Shown: piece after piece, positions 9,417 through 18,591 of the stretch
How positions within the stretch are numbered: the first letter of the stretch is position 1
How the letters are laid out: every line of letters starts with the position of its first letter
From: Paraburkholderia aromaticivorans
Lineage (GTDB): Bacteria; Pseudomonadota; Gammaproteobacteria; Burkholderiales; Burkholderiaceae
Direction: 5' to 3'
Length of the DNA stretch: 64,000 bases
Assembly: GCF_012689525.1 (NCBI RefSeq)
Contig: NZ_CP051515.1
Location: 3,286,001 to 3,350,000, forward strand
Position numbers and translations under genes: made by a program
The notes under the pieces: model-generated
What the model was told of the DNA's origin: nothing
The model's database searches: none
The model's input: only the letters and a program-made list of their open reading frames with translations

Positions 9417-9935
9417 ATGTCCCAGACTCAGTTCAGTAGTAGCAGAAACTAACTTGTTGAGCGTTTCATCCCGTTTCTGCAAGAGGTCAAGGACATGACC
9501 GCGAGCACCTACGTCAAGCGACAACTGAATGCGAAATGGCGTTGAGAGTGAGTTGTACCAGGAGCTGGCACGACTGATTCGCCTCGGAGTGCAAGACGGC
9601 TGGGCGGCCGAGGCCAAAGTCGCTGCCCGCGTTACTGTCGCTCGCGGATCGGCGTGCCGAACGAGGAAAGGTACTTCTTCAGCAACACGGCGGTCCTGAT
9701 GGACAGAACCGATAACGCCCAGAACAACCCGGAAGGCAGCTTCCGCGGCGGCTATCACTTGTACCCGTACGGCGAGATCAATTGGGCGGTGCCGCTCAAT
9801 GAGGGCGCCGCGCTCGCGGGTCCGAACGGCTGCTGTTATGGCGGCTGGACGCCACCGGCGCCAGTGTTCCATCAGGTAGTTCCACTGCGGCAGCAGGACG
9901 ATGCTCGTGGAATTCAGGCCGGCACTCTTCAGAGT
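9417..9935 (+). pseudogene. Broken DUF4863-family gene
   Basis: Pieces of one DUF4863 protein (family including 4-hydroxylaminobenzoate lyase) occur in successive frames. MSQTQFSSSRN is followed by a TAA stop and then ERFIPFLQEVKDM. After a shift near 9540 comes ELYQELARLIRLGVQDGWAAEA. After another shift near 9630 comes RSRIGVPNEERYFFSNTAVL, then GGYHLYPYGEINWAVPLNEG and AGPNGCCYGGWTPPAP. A final out-of-frame LPAGR-MLVEF-like tail ends near 9930. At least one stop and two or three frameshifts make it non-functional. Family recall is from memory of its HPYGE/NLVVPLN core. Confidence 0.65.
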
Positions 9936-9951
9936 GTCCATAGGAAACGAC

Positions 9952-11358
9952 ATGCATACAACATCAAACCAGGCGGCGCACCAACCGTCACTGGCGGTGC
10001 TGCTGGCAAGCAGCTTCGCCTTCATCATCGTCCAGCTTGACGTTACCATCGTCAACGTGGCGTTGCCCAAGATGGGCCTGGAGCTGGGCGCCGAGGTCAG
10101 CACCCTGCAATGGGTGGTCGACGCCTACACGCTGGGCTTCGCCGCCTTCCTGCTGTCGGCCGGCGTGGTGGGCGAAAAATTCGGCTCCAAGCGCGCGTTC
10201 CTGACCGGTTTCGGCCTGTTCACGCTGGCGTCCGTTGCCTGCGCCGTGGCGCCGTCGGTCATGGCACTCAACATGGCCCGCGCGGTGCAAGGCGTAGGCG
10301 CGGCGCTACTCCTGCCCAGTTCGTTGGCCATCCTCAATTTTACGTATGCCCACGATAAGAAAATGCTGGCGAAGGCCATCGGCTGGTGGACAGCGGCCGG
10401 CGGCGTGTCGATCGCGGCCGGTCCCGTGATCGGCGGCTTGTTATTGTCGACGGCGGGCTGGCGCAGCATCTTCTGGGTCAACATACCGATCTGCGTGGCC
10501 GGCTTCGCGCTGACGTATTACGTCGTGCCGCGCATGCCGAGCAAGGAACCGTCCCGCCACATCGACCTGCCGGGCCAACTGCTGTCGGTGCTCGCGCTGA
10601 TTGGCTTCATTGGCGCGGTAATCGAGGTGCAGGCACGGGGCCTTTCCAGCCTGGTGGTGCAAGGCGGCTTTGTGCTGGCCTTCGTCGCCGGCGCCGCCTT
10701 CCTGATAGTCGAGAGCCGCGTGCGGACGCCGATGCTGCCGCTGACACTGTTTCATAGCATGCGTTTTTCGGGCGCCGTGGTGTTTGGCGTGCTGGGTAAC
10801 TTCTGCTACTACGGCGTGATCTTCGTGCTCAGCTTCTATCTGCAAAAAGGGCGTGGCTATTCCGTGTTCGAGACCGGCCTGACCTTTTTGCCGCTGACGG
10901 GGACCGCGATCATTTCCAACATCGCCAGTGGGCGCCTGTCGGCGCGTACCGGACTGCGCGTGCCCATGGTGGCGGGCAGCCTGATTGCTTGCACCGGCTA
11001 CGCGCTGCTTGGCACGTTCGGCATCTCGGACCACGCGACTTTCCTCGATATGCTGCCAGGCCTGGCGCTAATCCCCATCGGCATGGGACTGGCGGTGCCG
11101 GCGATGACGACGTCCATTCTGTCGAGCGTGGAACGCCACCAGGCGGGGACCGCCTCGGCCGTGCTGAACACGGCGCGCCAGGTGGGCGGCGCGACCGGCG
11201 TCGCCATTTTCGGCGCCATTATTGCCAGCAGCACCGGCGTAGGCATCATGGGTGGTGTGCGCAGCGCGATGGCGATCTCTGCCGTGCTCATGCTGGCGTC
11301 TTCCGCCATCGCGTTCTGGAGCCGGGCCGGTTTGGCGCCGGCGGTACTGGCGAGCTGA
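9952..11358 (+). CDS. MFS drug exporter, DHA2 (EmrB/QacA) type
   Basis: This 468-residue, probably 14-helix proton-driven exporter starts with the DHA2 signature LDVTIVNVALPKM (about 29-41) and QWVVDAYTLGFAAFLL. Motif A-like GVVGEKFGSKRAF and motif C-like AAGPVIGG follow. ATG 9952 is preferred over an upstream in-frame ATG at 9901 because the latter lies in the DUF4863 remnant and GGAAACG precedes 9952. Substrates cannot be read from sequence. The convergent LysR at 11578 points away from it. Confidence 0.88.
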   Translation: MHTTSNQAAHQPSLAVLLASSFAFIIVQLDVTIVNVALPKMGLELGAEVSTLQWVVDAYTLGFAAFLLSAGVVGEKFGSKRAFLTGFGLFTLASVACAVAPSVMALNMARAVQGVGAALLLPSSLAILNFTYAHDKKMLAKAIGWWTAAGGVSIAAGPVIGGLLLSTAGWRSIFWVNIPICVAGFALTYYVVPRMPSKEPSRHIDLPGQLLSVLALIGFIGAVIEVQARGLSSLVVQGGFVLAFVAGAAFLIVESRVRTPMLPLTLFHSMRFSGAVVFGVLGNFCYYGVIFVLSFYLQKGRGYSVFETGLTFLPLTGTAIISNIASGRLSARTGLRVPMVAGSLIACTGYALLGTFGISDHATFLDMLPGLALIPIGMGLAVPAMTTSILSSVERHQAGTASAVLNTARQVGGATGVAIFGAIIASSTGVGIMGGVRSAMAISAVLMLASSAIAFWSRAGLAPAVLAS

Positions 11359-11577
11359 ACCGACATTGCCGCCACCGGCCGGCCGGGGCCTTATTCGCCC
11401 AAGGCCAGCGATTCCCACCACGCATCTTGCCATTCCGACAACGCCGGCCAGAGTAGACCGGCGTATTAGTGTCGCGTGGACGTTGTGCTATTCAGCATGA
11501 ACGCGCGATACAGAGCTAGAGCGAGAGCTTGCGCGCTCCATCACCACTACAAAGCGATCGCGAAATGGCGGACCCAA

Positions 11578-12471
11578 CTATTTTATCTGTGCGTTGCCGA
11601 AGCATTGGTCTATCACGCCGAGTAGTGCCCGCTTGGCTGGATTGTCGAGGTCGGTATAAGCGAGCCCGATGCCCGCACGGTGATCGCGAAGTTCGAGGGG
11701 TCGGGCGACGACTTTCGGCGGCAAGGCAATAGCCGCCTCGGCCGGAATCATCCCGATTCCCAAGCCTGCAGCGACTAACGCCAGCATAGTTGTAAATTCA
11801 CCCAACTCCTGAGCGATGTTGAGATCCGCGCCCTCGCGTTTCAAGGCGACGAGCAGTTCGTCGTGAAACCCGGGTGCGTACCGCCGCGCAAGCACGAAGG
11901 CGGGGTACTCTCGAAGATCCGCCGGCTGAATTAGCGGTTGCGTGGCTAGCGGATGATCGTCGGGGAGCGCTACGACAAACGGCTCTTCAAGAACGACGCG
12001 AATTTCAAGTCCGGCGCCTGCAACAGGCAGCCGTATCAAGCCAAAATCAAGCTTGTTTTCGTGAAGGGCGGCGACCTGGTCCGGCGTGGGCATGTCTTTC
12101 AACTCGAGCGTGACGCGCGGGTAGCGTGCATGCATGGTGCGAATGAGCATCGGCAAGAGCTTCGGCAGCACCGACGAGACAAAGGCGATCCGCAGCGTAC
12201 CGATTTCCCCGCGAGCCGATAGTCGGGCGGTTTGCTCTGTACGTAGCGCCTGATGCAGCGTAGCGCGAGCCTCGGGCAGAAAGAGCCTTCCGGTTTCGCT
12301 CAACGCGACCTTGTGACGGTCACGCTCCAGCAGCCGCACGTCGAGTTCCTCTTCCAGTGCCTTGATCTGCATGCTCAGCGCGGACTGCACGATGTATAGC
12401 CGCTGCGCGGCCCTTCCGAAATGCAGTTCCTCAGCGAGCACCACGAAGGCTCGCAGATGCTTCAATTCCAT
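11578..12471 (-). CDS. LysR-family transcriptional regulator
   Basis: This 297-residue regulator has an N-terminal HTH, MELKHLRAFVVLAEELHFGR through SALSMQIKALEEELDVRLLER, followed by an effector domain (LRIAFVSSVLPKLLP; FGLIRLPV; LVAAGLGIGMIP). ATG 12471 was chosen because the translation then starts exactly at the conserved LysR N-terminus; longer in-frame starts add non-conserved residues. It belongs to the CbnR/CatR-like group by its MELKHLR and LHFGRAAQRL pattern. It is divergent from the SDR operon starting at 12621 and is its likely regulator. Confidence 0.91.
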   Translation of the reverse strand: MELKHLRAFVVLAEELHFGRAAQRLYIVQSALSMQIKALEEELDVRLLERDRHKVALSETGRLFLPEARATLHQALRTEQTARLSARGEIGTLRIAFVSSVLPKLLPMLIRTMHARYPRVTLELKDMPTPDQVAALHENKLDFGLIRLPVAGAGLEIRVVLEEPFVVALPDDHPLATQPLIQPADLREYPAFVLARRYAPGFHDELLVALKREGADLNIAQELGEFTTMLALVAAGLGIGMIPAEAAIALPPKVVARPLELRDHRAGIGLAYTDLDNPAKRALLGVIDQCFGNAQIK

Positions 12472-12620
12472 GATCACTCCGGTTGCCGGGGCGGGTCGCC
12501 CCCCGTAATCACGGTTCATGATAACAGCGTCACAAACAAACATTGGCGCAACTGCGGCGCTTCGGATGAACTACACCTATTGGAGACACCACAAGCGCGC
12601 TTAGCAGGCGCCAGCAAAAA

Positions 12621-13394
12621 ATGAACGAAATATTGACGTGCTTCAGCCTGAACGGACGGCGTGCCCTGATCACCGGCTCTGGGCGCGGCATCGGGCTCGC
12701 GCTGGCGCGCGGACTGGCAAGCGCCGGCGCGGCTGTCGTCATCAACGATCGCAATGAGCAGAAGGCGACAGCGGTCGCGGATCAACTGCGTGACGAAGGC
12801 CTCATCGCGGATATCGCGATTTTTGATGTGACTCAACGCGAGGAGGTTTCCTCCGCGATCGACAGGGCCGAGGAGCGCATCGGCGCGATCGACATTCTCG
12901 TGAACAATGCCGGCATTCAGCGGCGGGCGCCGCTCGAAACCTTCAGGGCCGACGACTGGAACGACCTGATGCGCGTCAATCTCGACGGTGTGTTCCATGT
13001 ATCGCAAGCCGTCGCACGGCATATGTTGCCGCGCGGGCGAGGGAAGATCATCAACCTCTGCTCGGTGCAAGGCGAGCTGGCGCGGCCGGGCATCGCGCCC
13101 TATGCAGCGAGCAAGGGCGCCATCCGGATGCTCACCAAAGGCATGTGCGCGGAATGGGCCAGTCGCGGCATTCAGGCCAATGCGCTCGCGCCGGGCTACT
13201 TTGTGACCGATCTGAACCGCGCACTCGTTGACGATCCCGATTTCTCGGACTGGCTTTGCAAGCGTACGCCGGCGGGGCGCTGGGGCCGGGTCGAAGAGTT
13301 GTGCGGCGCAGCGGTGTTTCTGGCGTCGGCGGCTTCGGACTTCGTGAACGGGCAGACGATCTTCGTGGACGGCGGCTTGACCAGCGTGGTCTGA
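12621..13394 (+). CDS. SDR oxidoreductase, gluconate 5-dehydrogenase-like
   Basis: This 257-residue classical SDR has NAD(P) motif TGSGRGIG (about 18-25), NNAGIQRRAP (about 93), catalytic Ser in NLCSVQGELARPG, YAASKGA (Tyr/Lys) and the QTIFVDGGLTSVV C-terminus. NNAGIQRR, HMLPRGRGKIIN and MLTKGMCAEWA are features of the gluconate 5-dehydrogenase (IdnO/Gno) group, which interconverts gluconate and 5-ketogluconate. It is the first gene of a five-gene co-directional block continuing to 18097 and is divergent from LysR. The exact substrate is uncertain. Confidence 0.88.
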   Translation: MNEILTCFSLNGRRALITGSGRGIGLALARGLASAGAAVVINDRNEQKATAVADQLRDEGLIADIAIFDVTQREEVSSAIDRAEERIGAIDILVNNAGIQRRAPLETFRADDWNDLMRVNLDGVFHVSQAVARHMLPRGRGKIINLCSVQGELARPGIAPYAASKGAIRMLTKGMCAEWASRGIQANALAPGYFVTDLNRALVDDPDFSDWLCKRTPAGRWGRVEELCGAAVFLASAASDFVNGQTIFVDGGLTSVV

Positions 13395-13445
13395 GACCGC
13401 CGCGCACGCGGTATCACAAGAAAGCAAACGAAAGGAGACATCGAA

Positions 13446-14636
13446 ATGCGTTCACCCAATACGAACCGGATCCGCTGCGCGCGAGCGCTCGCCGGTCTGA
13501 CGATTGCAGTCATGGCCTGCACATCCTATGGCGCCGACTGGATCGTCTCAGGCAACGACGGGAAGTATCAACGCGTCGAGGGCCGCGATACGTACCCCGA
13601 CAATCCCAAGCCAGACACACTGACGCTGCTGGACGCGAGCCGCTTCCCGCCGCAGGTGAAGGTGCAGGTGGAAGTCGAGAACGGCATCCAGGGGCCACCG
13701 CAGGCCGTCGCGATCACGCCGGACGCAAGCATCGCCCTGGTCGCCGCGCCGACGCGCTACGACTACGCAGCCAAAAAGCTGCTGATGGACTCGTTCGTAC
13801 AGGTGGTCGATCTGCAGGCGTCGCCGCCAGCCGTCGTACGGCTCGATATCGGCAGCCATCCGCAAGGCATCGCCATCGACCGGGCCGGCCACCTCGCGCT
13901 CGTCACCTGCGTCGACGGCAGCGTGGTAGTGCTCGGCATCGAGGGGAATCGCGTGACGCTTCTGGACACGCTGAAGATCACGCAGAAGCGGCTCGCCGGC
14001 GTGAGCTTCACGCACGACGCCCGCCACGCGCTGGTGGCGTTGCGCGATGAACAGGGCGTAGCCGTCCTGAATGTCGCCGACGGCCGCGTGTCCGACAGCG
14101 GCCTGCGCCTTTCGAGCGGCGTGGCGCCTTACACGATCGACGTGTCGAGCGACGGCAAATGGGCCGTCGTGAGCGATGTCGGACTGGCCGGGCTACCGTC
14201 CTATGCGGGCAAGCTGGCGGGCGACGCCGATAGCGTGACGCTCATCGACGTGTCACGTGAGCCCTTTCGCGCGGTACAGCACGTCACGGTGCCGTCGCTG
14301 CCGGAGGGTGTGGCGATCTCGCCCGACGGCAAATGGATCGGCGTACAGGCCATGGACGGCTCTAACCTGACACCGGACAACCCCGGACGCCACGCGCGCG
14401 GCAAGGTGCTCCTCTTCGCGATTCGCGATGGTCAAGCCGTGAAGGTCGGCGAGGCGCCGGGAGGCGAGGCGGCGCAGGGCATCGTCTTCACCGCGGACAG
14501 CAAGTATCTGATCGTGCAGTTCAACGTCGAAAAGCAGCTTGCGTTCTTCGCCGTCAATGGCGGGCATCTGCGCGATACGGGACACAGGATTGCGCTGACG
14601 GGCGGCCCTTCGTCGCTTCGCACGACCCCGCGCTGA
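13446..14636 (+). CDS. Exported YncE-like beta-propeller protein
   Basis: This 396-residue protein has an N-terminal signal peptide (hydrophobic ALAGLTIAVMA, cleavage near SYGA|DW, about residue 31). It then shows repeated propeller blades of the YVTN/lactonase type, with recurring phrases such as GIAIDRAGHLALVTC, GVAISPDGKWIGVQ and GIVFTADSKYLIVQ. It is predicted periplasmic. Propellers of this kind include lactonase-like and YncE proteins, but no catalytic residues can be assigned. It sits inside the sugar-acid-like operon, 51 bases after the SDR gene, with GGAGA before ATG, suggesting a role linked to substrate handling outside the cytoplasm. Confidence 0.85.
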   Translation: MRSPNTNRIRCARALAGLTIAVMACTSYGADWIVSGNDGKYQRVEGRDTYPDNPKPDTLTLLDASRFPPQVKVQVEVENGIQGPPQAVAITPDASIALVAAPTRYDYAAKKLLMDSFVQVVDLQASPPAVVRLDIGSHPQGIAIDRAGHLALVTCVDGSVVVLGIEGNRVTLLDTLKITQKRLAGVSFTHDARHALVALRDEQGVAVLNVADGRVSDSGLRLSSGVAPYTIDVSSDGKWAVVSDVGLAGLPSYAGKLAGDADSVTLIDVSREPFRAVQHVTVPSLPEGVAISPDGKWIGVQAMDGSNLTPDNPGRHARGKVLLFAIRDGQAVKVGEAPGGEAAQGIVFTADSKYLIVQFNVEKQLAFFAVNGGHLRDTGHRIALTGGPSSLRTTPR

Positions 14637-14668
14637 AGATCGAACCATTCGGAAAGAGGACAACGAGC

Positions 14669-15661
14669 ATGTCATCCACTAGCAAAGCACGCAGGAAGGT
14701 CGTCGTTTTTCGCAAGGTTCCAGATGATCTGCTCGAGCGGATCAGGACGCAGCACGACGTCACCGTTGCCGACCCGAGACGCGCCGAAGAACTGCCGCGT
14801 TTTCGTGAGGCACTGCACGACGCGGACGGCCTGATCGGTTCGAGCTTCAGGCTGGGCGAGGAGGAACTGGCCCAGTCGCCGTGTCTGCGGGTGATTTCGA
14901 GCATTTCGGTGGGGGTCGACAACTACGATCTCGCTTACCTGAAGCAGCGCGGCATCACCCTATGCCACACCCCGGGCGTGCTGACCGAGACCACGGCCGA
15001 CACCGTGTTCGCGCTGATCATCGCGGCGTCGCGGCGTCTGGTCGAGCTGTCCAACCATGTGCGCGACGGCCGATGGACACGCAACATCGGCGAAGACCTG
15101 TTCGGCTGGGACGTGCATGGCAAGACGCTCGGCGTGCTGGGCTTCGGCCGCATCGGGCAGGCGGTGGCCCGGCGCGCTGCGTTAGGGTTTGACATGCCGG
15201 TGGTGTTCCACGATCCGTTCGACGTGCAAGTGCCGGCAACGCTCGCCGGGCACGCAGTGCGCGCGTCGTTCGATGAAGTGCTCGAGCGCGCGGACATCGT
15301 CGCGTTGACGCTGCCGCTTGCCGACGAGACGCGCGGCCTGATGGACGCAAAGGCATTCGCATCGATGAAGGCGGGCGCGATCTTCGTGAACGGCTCGCGT
15401 GGCGCGATCGTGCGCGAAGACGCGCTGCTCGCCGCGCTTGATAGCGGCCACTTGCGAGCCGCCGGCCTCGACGTGTTCGCGGTCGAACCGCTGGCGCAGG
15501 ATTCGCCGCTGCGCACGCATCCGAAGGTCACGCCTTTCCCGCACATCGGATCGGCAACGCACGAGACGCGGCGCGCGATGGCCGAGCTCGCAACCGACAA
15601 CCTGCTGCGCGTGCTCGATGGTGAAGCGGCCATCTCCGCGTTCGATCTCTCGAAGATATAA
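14669..15661 (+). CDS. D-2-hydroxyacid dehydrogenase (GhrB/2-ketogluconate reductase type)
   Basis: This 330-residue NAD(P)-dependent enzyme reduces 2-keto acids to D-2-hydroxyacids. Visible motifs are the entry SSISVGVDNYDL (with the substrate-loop VGVD), TPGVLTETTAD, cofactor motif GVLGFGRIGQ, catalytic Arg in FVNGSRGAIV, Glu in LDVFAVEPL and His in PHIGSATHETR. The order and spacing match the glyoxylate/hydroxypyruvate/2-ketogluconate reductase clade. Together with the gluconate-5-dehydrogenase-like SDR it suggests keto-sugar-acid metabolism, but the true substrate is not determined. Confidence 0.9.
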   Translation: MSSTSKARRKVVVFRKVPDDLLERIRTQHDVTVADPRRAEELPRFREALHDADGLIGSSFRLGEEELAQSPCLRVISSISVGVDNYDLAYLKQRGITLCHTPGVLTETTADTVFALIIAASRRLVELSNHVRDGRWTRNIGEDLFGWDVHGKTLGVLGFGRIGQAVARRAALGFDMPVVFHDPFDVQVPATLAGHAVRASFDEVLERADIVALTLPLADETRGLMDAKAFASMKAGAIFVNGSRGAIVREDALLAALDSGHLRAAGLDVFAVEPLAQDSPLRTHPKVTPFPHIGSATHETRRAMAELATDNLLRVLDGEAAISAFDLSKI

Positions 15662-15668
15662 AGCGACC

Positions 15669-16496
15669 ATGCCCCATTCGATTCCAACGCTTTGCGGCTC
15701 GCTTGCCGGGCAGCCGTTCACATTCAACGTCAAGGTGCACAACGCCGCTTATCGGGTGCTCGGCGTGGACTATACGTTCGTCAGCTTCGGCGTCGACGAC
15801 ATTGCCGGCGCGGTCAAGGCGATGCGTACGCTAGGCATTCGCGGACTGAATGTCACGATGCCGCATAAGCAGACCGTCATGGCGCATCTTGATGCACTCG
15901 ATGAAACCGCGCGCGAAATCGGCGCGGTGAACACGATCGATAACCGCGACGGGTGGCTCACCGGTTACAACACGGACTGCGCGGGCGCCGTGCGCGCGCT
16001 CGAAGAGGCGACGCCGTTGCAAGGCCGCCGGATCGCGCTGCTCGGCGCGGGCGGGGCAGCTCGCGCGATCGCTTGGGGTGTGCAACGAGCGGGCGCCCAG
16101 GTGACCGTGTTCAATCGCACCGCGTCGCGTGGACAGGACTTGGCCCGCGACTTCGGCCTCGCTTTCGGCGGCGATCTGGGCGACTTCGATCCCGCCGCGT
16201 TCGATGGCGTCGTCAATGCGACGGCCGCCGGTTTCCGCGCGCCGGACGTCAATCCCTTGCACGCCGGACAGCTTGCTCCGCATCTGTTCGTGATGGACGC
16301 CGCCTTCATTCCCGTGCGGACGAAGCTGATACGCGAAGCCGCCGCCCTCGGTTGCCGGGTGGTCGACGGGACTCGGATGCTGCTGCATCAGTTCTGCGGA
16401 CAGGTCGAACTGTACACCGGCAAGGAGGCGCCAATCGACGCGATGAGCACGGCCTTGCTCGACGAGATAGAGCGGGTCGGCGAGGAGGGCAAGTAG
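15669..16496 (+). CDS. Shikimate dehydrogenase-like protein with altered substrate site
   Basis: This 275-residue AroE-superfamily protein has a catalytic Lys in GLNVTMPHK, Asp in GYNTDCAGA, an NADP Rossmann motif LLGAGGAARAI and NRTASRG. The N-terminal carboxylate-binding motif, normally HSxSPxxHN with two serines, reads FTFNVKVHN here, so the two Ser positions are Thr18 and Asn20. ATG 15669 is 8 bases after the upstream gene's stop, implying co-translation; an upstream longer frame overlaps the dehydrogenase gene and was rejected. It is probably a catabolic paralogue (quinate/shikimate-like acid) rather than the housekeeping aroE. Confidence 0.86.
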   Translation: MPHSIPTLCGSLAGQPFTFNVKVHNAAYRVLGVDYTFVSFGVDDIAGAVKAMRTLGIRGLNVTMPHKQTVMAHLDALDETAREIGAVNTIDNRDGWLTGYNTDCAGAVRALEEATPLQGRRIALLGAGGAARAIAWGVQRAGAQVTVFNRTASRGQDLARDFGLAFGGDLGDFDPAAFDGVVNATAAGFRAPDVNPLHAGQLAPHLFVMDAAFIPVRTKLIREAAALGCRVVDGTRMLLHQFCGQVELYTGKEAPIDAMSTALLDEIERVGEEGK

Positions 16497-16663
16497 TGAC
16501 GAAACAGTAGAACGGAACCGGAGATCCAGCACCTTGCGACAAGACAAGGGCGGATCTCGCCTTGGCAGATTTGGCCACAGGCGGCGCTCCCGCGCCACGA
16601 TGCGGAATGAGCCGTGCGGATCACGACGTGACCCGAAGCGGCATCCAAACTGGAGGAGACGAA

Positions 16664-18097
16664 ATGAAGCACCACCAAACCGTTGCCGCTGCCCCGAGTG
16701 CCGCTCACAGCGACGCAGTCGTCGGCAAGCACGAGGTCACGACCGCTGACCTGTACCGCGCGGCGTGGGCCGCATCCATCGGCAGTGCGCTCGAATACTA
16801 CGACTTTGCGCTGTATAACCTTGCATCGGCGCTGATTTTCGGACCGCTGTTTTTCCCGTCGAGCGACCCGGGCATCGGGCTGATCGCTAGCTTCGGCGCC
16901 TACTTCCTCGGTTTCGCGATCCGGCCTGTGGGCGGCATTGTCTTCGGTACGCTAGGCGACCGTTATGGACGCAAATTCGTCCTGATGTCGACGATCCTGC
17001 TGATGGGCGTGGCGAGCACGCTGATCGGCCTGCTGCCCACCTACGCGACCGCCGGTGTCTGGGCGCCCATCCTGCTGGTCGGCTGCCGCTTGTTGCAAGG
17101 ACTCGGCGCGGGCGCGGAGCAGGCGGGAGCGGCCGTGCTGATGGCCGAGTATGCACCGGCAAAACGTCGTGGATACTTTGCGGCTTTGCCGTTCATGGGC
17201 GTGCTGCTCGGGACAGTGATGGCGGCCGCGATCTACTTCGCGCTGGTGCGCGTCGAGGACATTTCGCAAAGCTGGCTCTGGCGCGTGCCGTTTCTGCTGA
17301 GCGTCGTCATTGTTGCTGTGGCGATCTGGATCCGGCTGAAGCTCAAGGAGTCGCCGTCGTTCACCAAGCTCGAAGCCCGCCAGCAGGTCAACGACAGTCC
17401 GTTGAAACACCTCATCAAGCATTCGAAGCCGACGCTCCTCAAGGTCATCGGCATGCGGATGGCGGAGAATGGCGGTTCGTCGATCTATCAGTCGCTCGCG
17501 ATCAGCTACATCGTGACAGCGACTGGCCTCAAAGGACCGATCGGGCCGGTCGCGCTGCTGCTCGCCGGCGCGACAGGGGCCGTCGTCATTCCGCTTACCG
17601 GCATGGTGAGCGACCGGTTTGGACGAATTCCCGTCTACCGTGCCTTCGCTTTGTATCAACTCCTGTTGGCCTATCCGACCTGGTGGGTGCTGAGCCAGGG
17701 CAATGCAACCGCAAGCATCGCCATGCTGTGCGTCGCGCTGGCCGGCGTCTGGGGTATGTTTGCCACTCAGGGCGCGCTGCTTCCAGAACTGTTCGGCGCG
17801 CAACACCGCTATGCCGGCGTCGCGGTGGGCCGTGAGGTGTCAGCCGTCGTCGCTGGCGGTGTGGCGCCGCTCATCGGCGCATCGATCATCGCCTGGGCGA
17901 CGACGCACTGGGGCGGCGCGCAAGGCAGGATCCTGGCGTGGATTCCGCTTGCAACCTACGTGGCGATCCTGAGCCTGATCGGCGTGGTGACGACCTACTA
18001 CACGCCGGAGACGCGCGGCCGCGACCTTGATGATCTACGCGACGCCGCAGACGACCCGGCGGTGTTGGACGGAGAACACGCCGCTCGGCGGCTTTAG
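16664..18097 (+). CDS. MFS metabolite:H+ symporter (MHS family)
   Basis: This 477-residue transporter has the MHS hallmark IGSALEYYDFALYN (first helix), FAIRPVGGIVFGTLGDRYGRK (motif A) and GCRLLQGLGAGAEQAGA. It resembles ShiA/ProP/KgtP-type carriers that import organic acids with protons. ATG 16664 follows a strong GGAGGAG at about 16652; the longer in-frame start has no such site. As the last gene of the block it is the likely importer of the acid handled by the upstream dehydrogenases. Only 168 bases separate it from the AroE-like gene. Confidence 0.9.
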   Translation: MKHHQTVAAAPSAAHSDAVVGKHEVTTADLYRAAWAASIGSALEYYDFALYNLASALIFGPLFFPSSDPGIGLIASFGAYFLGFAIRPVGGIVFGTLGDRYGRKFVLMSTILLMGVASTLIGLLPTYATAGVWAPILLVGCRLLQGLGAGAEQAGAAVLMAEYAPAKRRGYFAALPFMGVLLGTVMAAAIYFALVRVEDISQSWLWRVPFLLSVVIVAVAIWIRLKLKESPSFTKLEARQQVNDSPLKHLIKHSKPTLLKVIGMRMAENGGSSIYQSLAISYIVTATGLKGPIGPVALLLAGATGAVVIPLTGMVSDRFGRIPVYRAFALYQLLLAYPTWWVLSQGNATASIAMLCVALAGVWGMFATQGALLPELFGAQHRYAGVAVGREVSAVVAGGVAPLIGASIIAWATTHWGGAQGRILAWIPLATYVAILSLIGVVTTYYTPETRGRDLDDLRDAADDPAVLDGEHAARRL

Positions 18098-18164
18098 TCG
18101 GCACGAACCCCGCCGCAACATCGATTCGTGCGGCCAGCACACACCGGACCAGAGTGCAGTCTGC

Positions 18165-18335
18165 TCCGATCTCAAGCGCGTCATCGTCTTCGATGCCAAG
18201 GTACCTGATTCTGCTTTCAATCTTGCTATGGCCGAGCGGCAACTTGACGGCTCTGAGGTTCTTTGTGCGTTTGTAAATCAAGTTTGCCTTCGTACGGCGC
18301 ATCGAATGTGTGCCGTAGACTGTCGGATCAAGGTC
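18165..18335 (-). pseudogene. Tyrosine recombinase/integrase C-terminal remnant
   Basis: On the minus strand, one frame reads LDPTVYGTHSMRRTKANLIY, then KRTKNLRAVKLPLGHSKIES and RIRYLGIEDDDALEIGA. This is the C-terminal catalytic part of a small tyrosine recombinase family, with HxxR as THSMRR and the box II LGHSKIESRIRYLG holding the catalytic Tyr. An in-frame TGA lies immediately 5' of LDP, and no N-terminal part is found, so it is a fragment. Together with the DUF262 remnant at 19.85 kb it marks past mobile-element activity. Confidence 0.72.
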
Positions 18336-18591
18336 TCACGGGATTGTTCGGTCTTCATGGCACACTCCCACAAGAAAGATGGGCGTTTCATTGTGAAACC
18401 ACGCTCCGGCGAAGGTTCACGATCGCGCCGATTGTTGCCACCGGAGCATTCACAACCGGCGTGACTCGACGGCTGGTCCATGCCGGAACTTGCTGGATGG
18501 GTAACGGAGGCGTCTCGGCCGATGCCGTTGCAAGTGGCTTTCGTTAGAATCTGTTTTCGATCCTTATACTCGTCTATAACCGGAGACAAAC

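Noticed and set aside
9279..10103. 274-codon minus frame across 9.3-10.1 kb
   Set aside because: Runs opposite the DUF4863 relic and the MFS start, no conserved motif; the plus-strand relic explains the region better.
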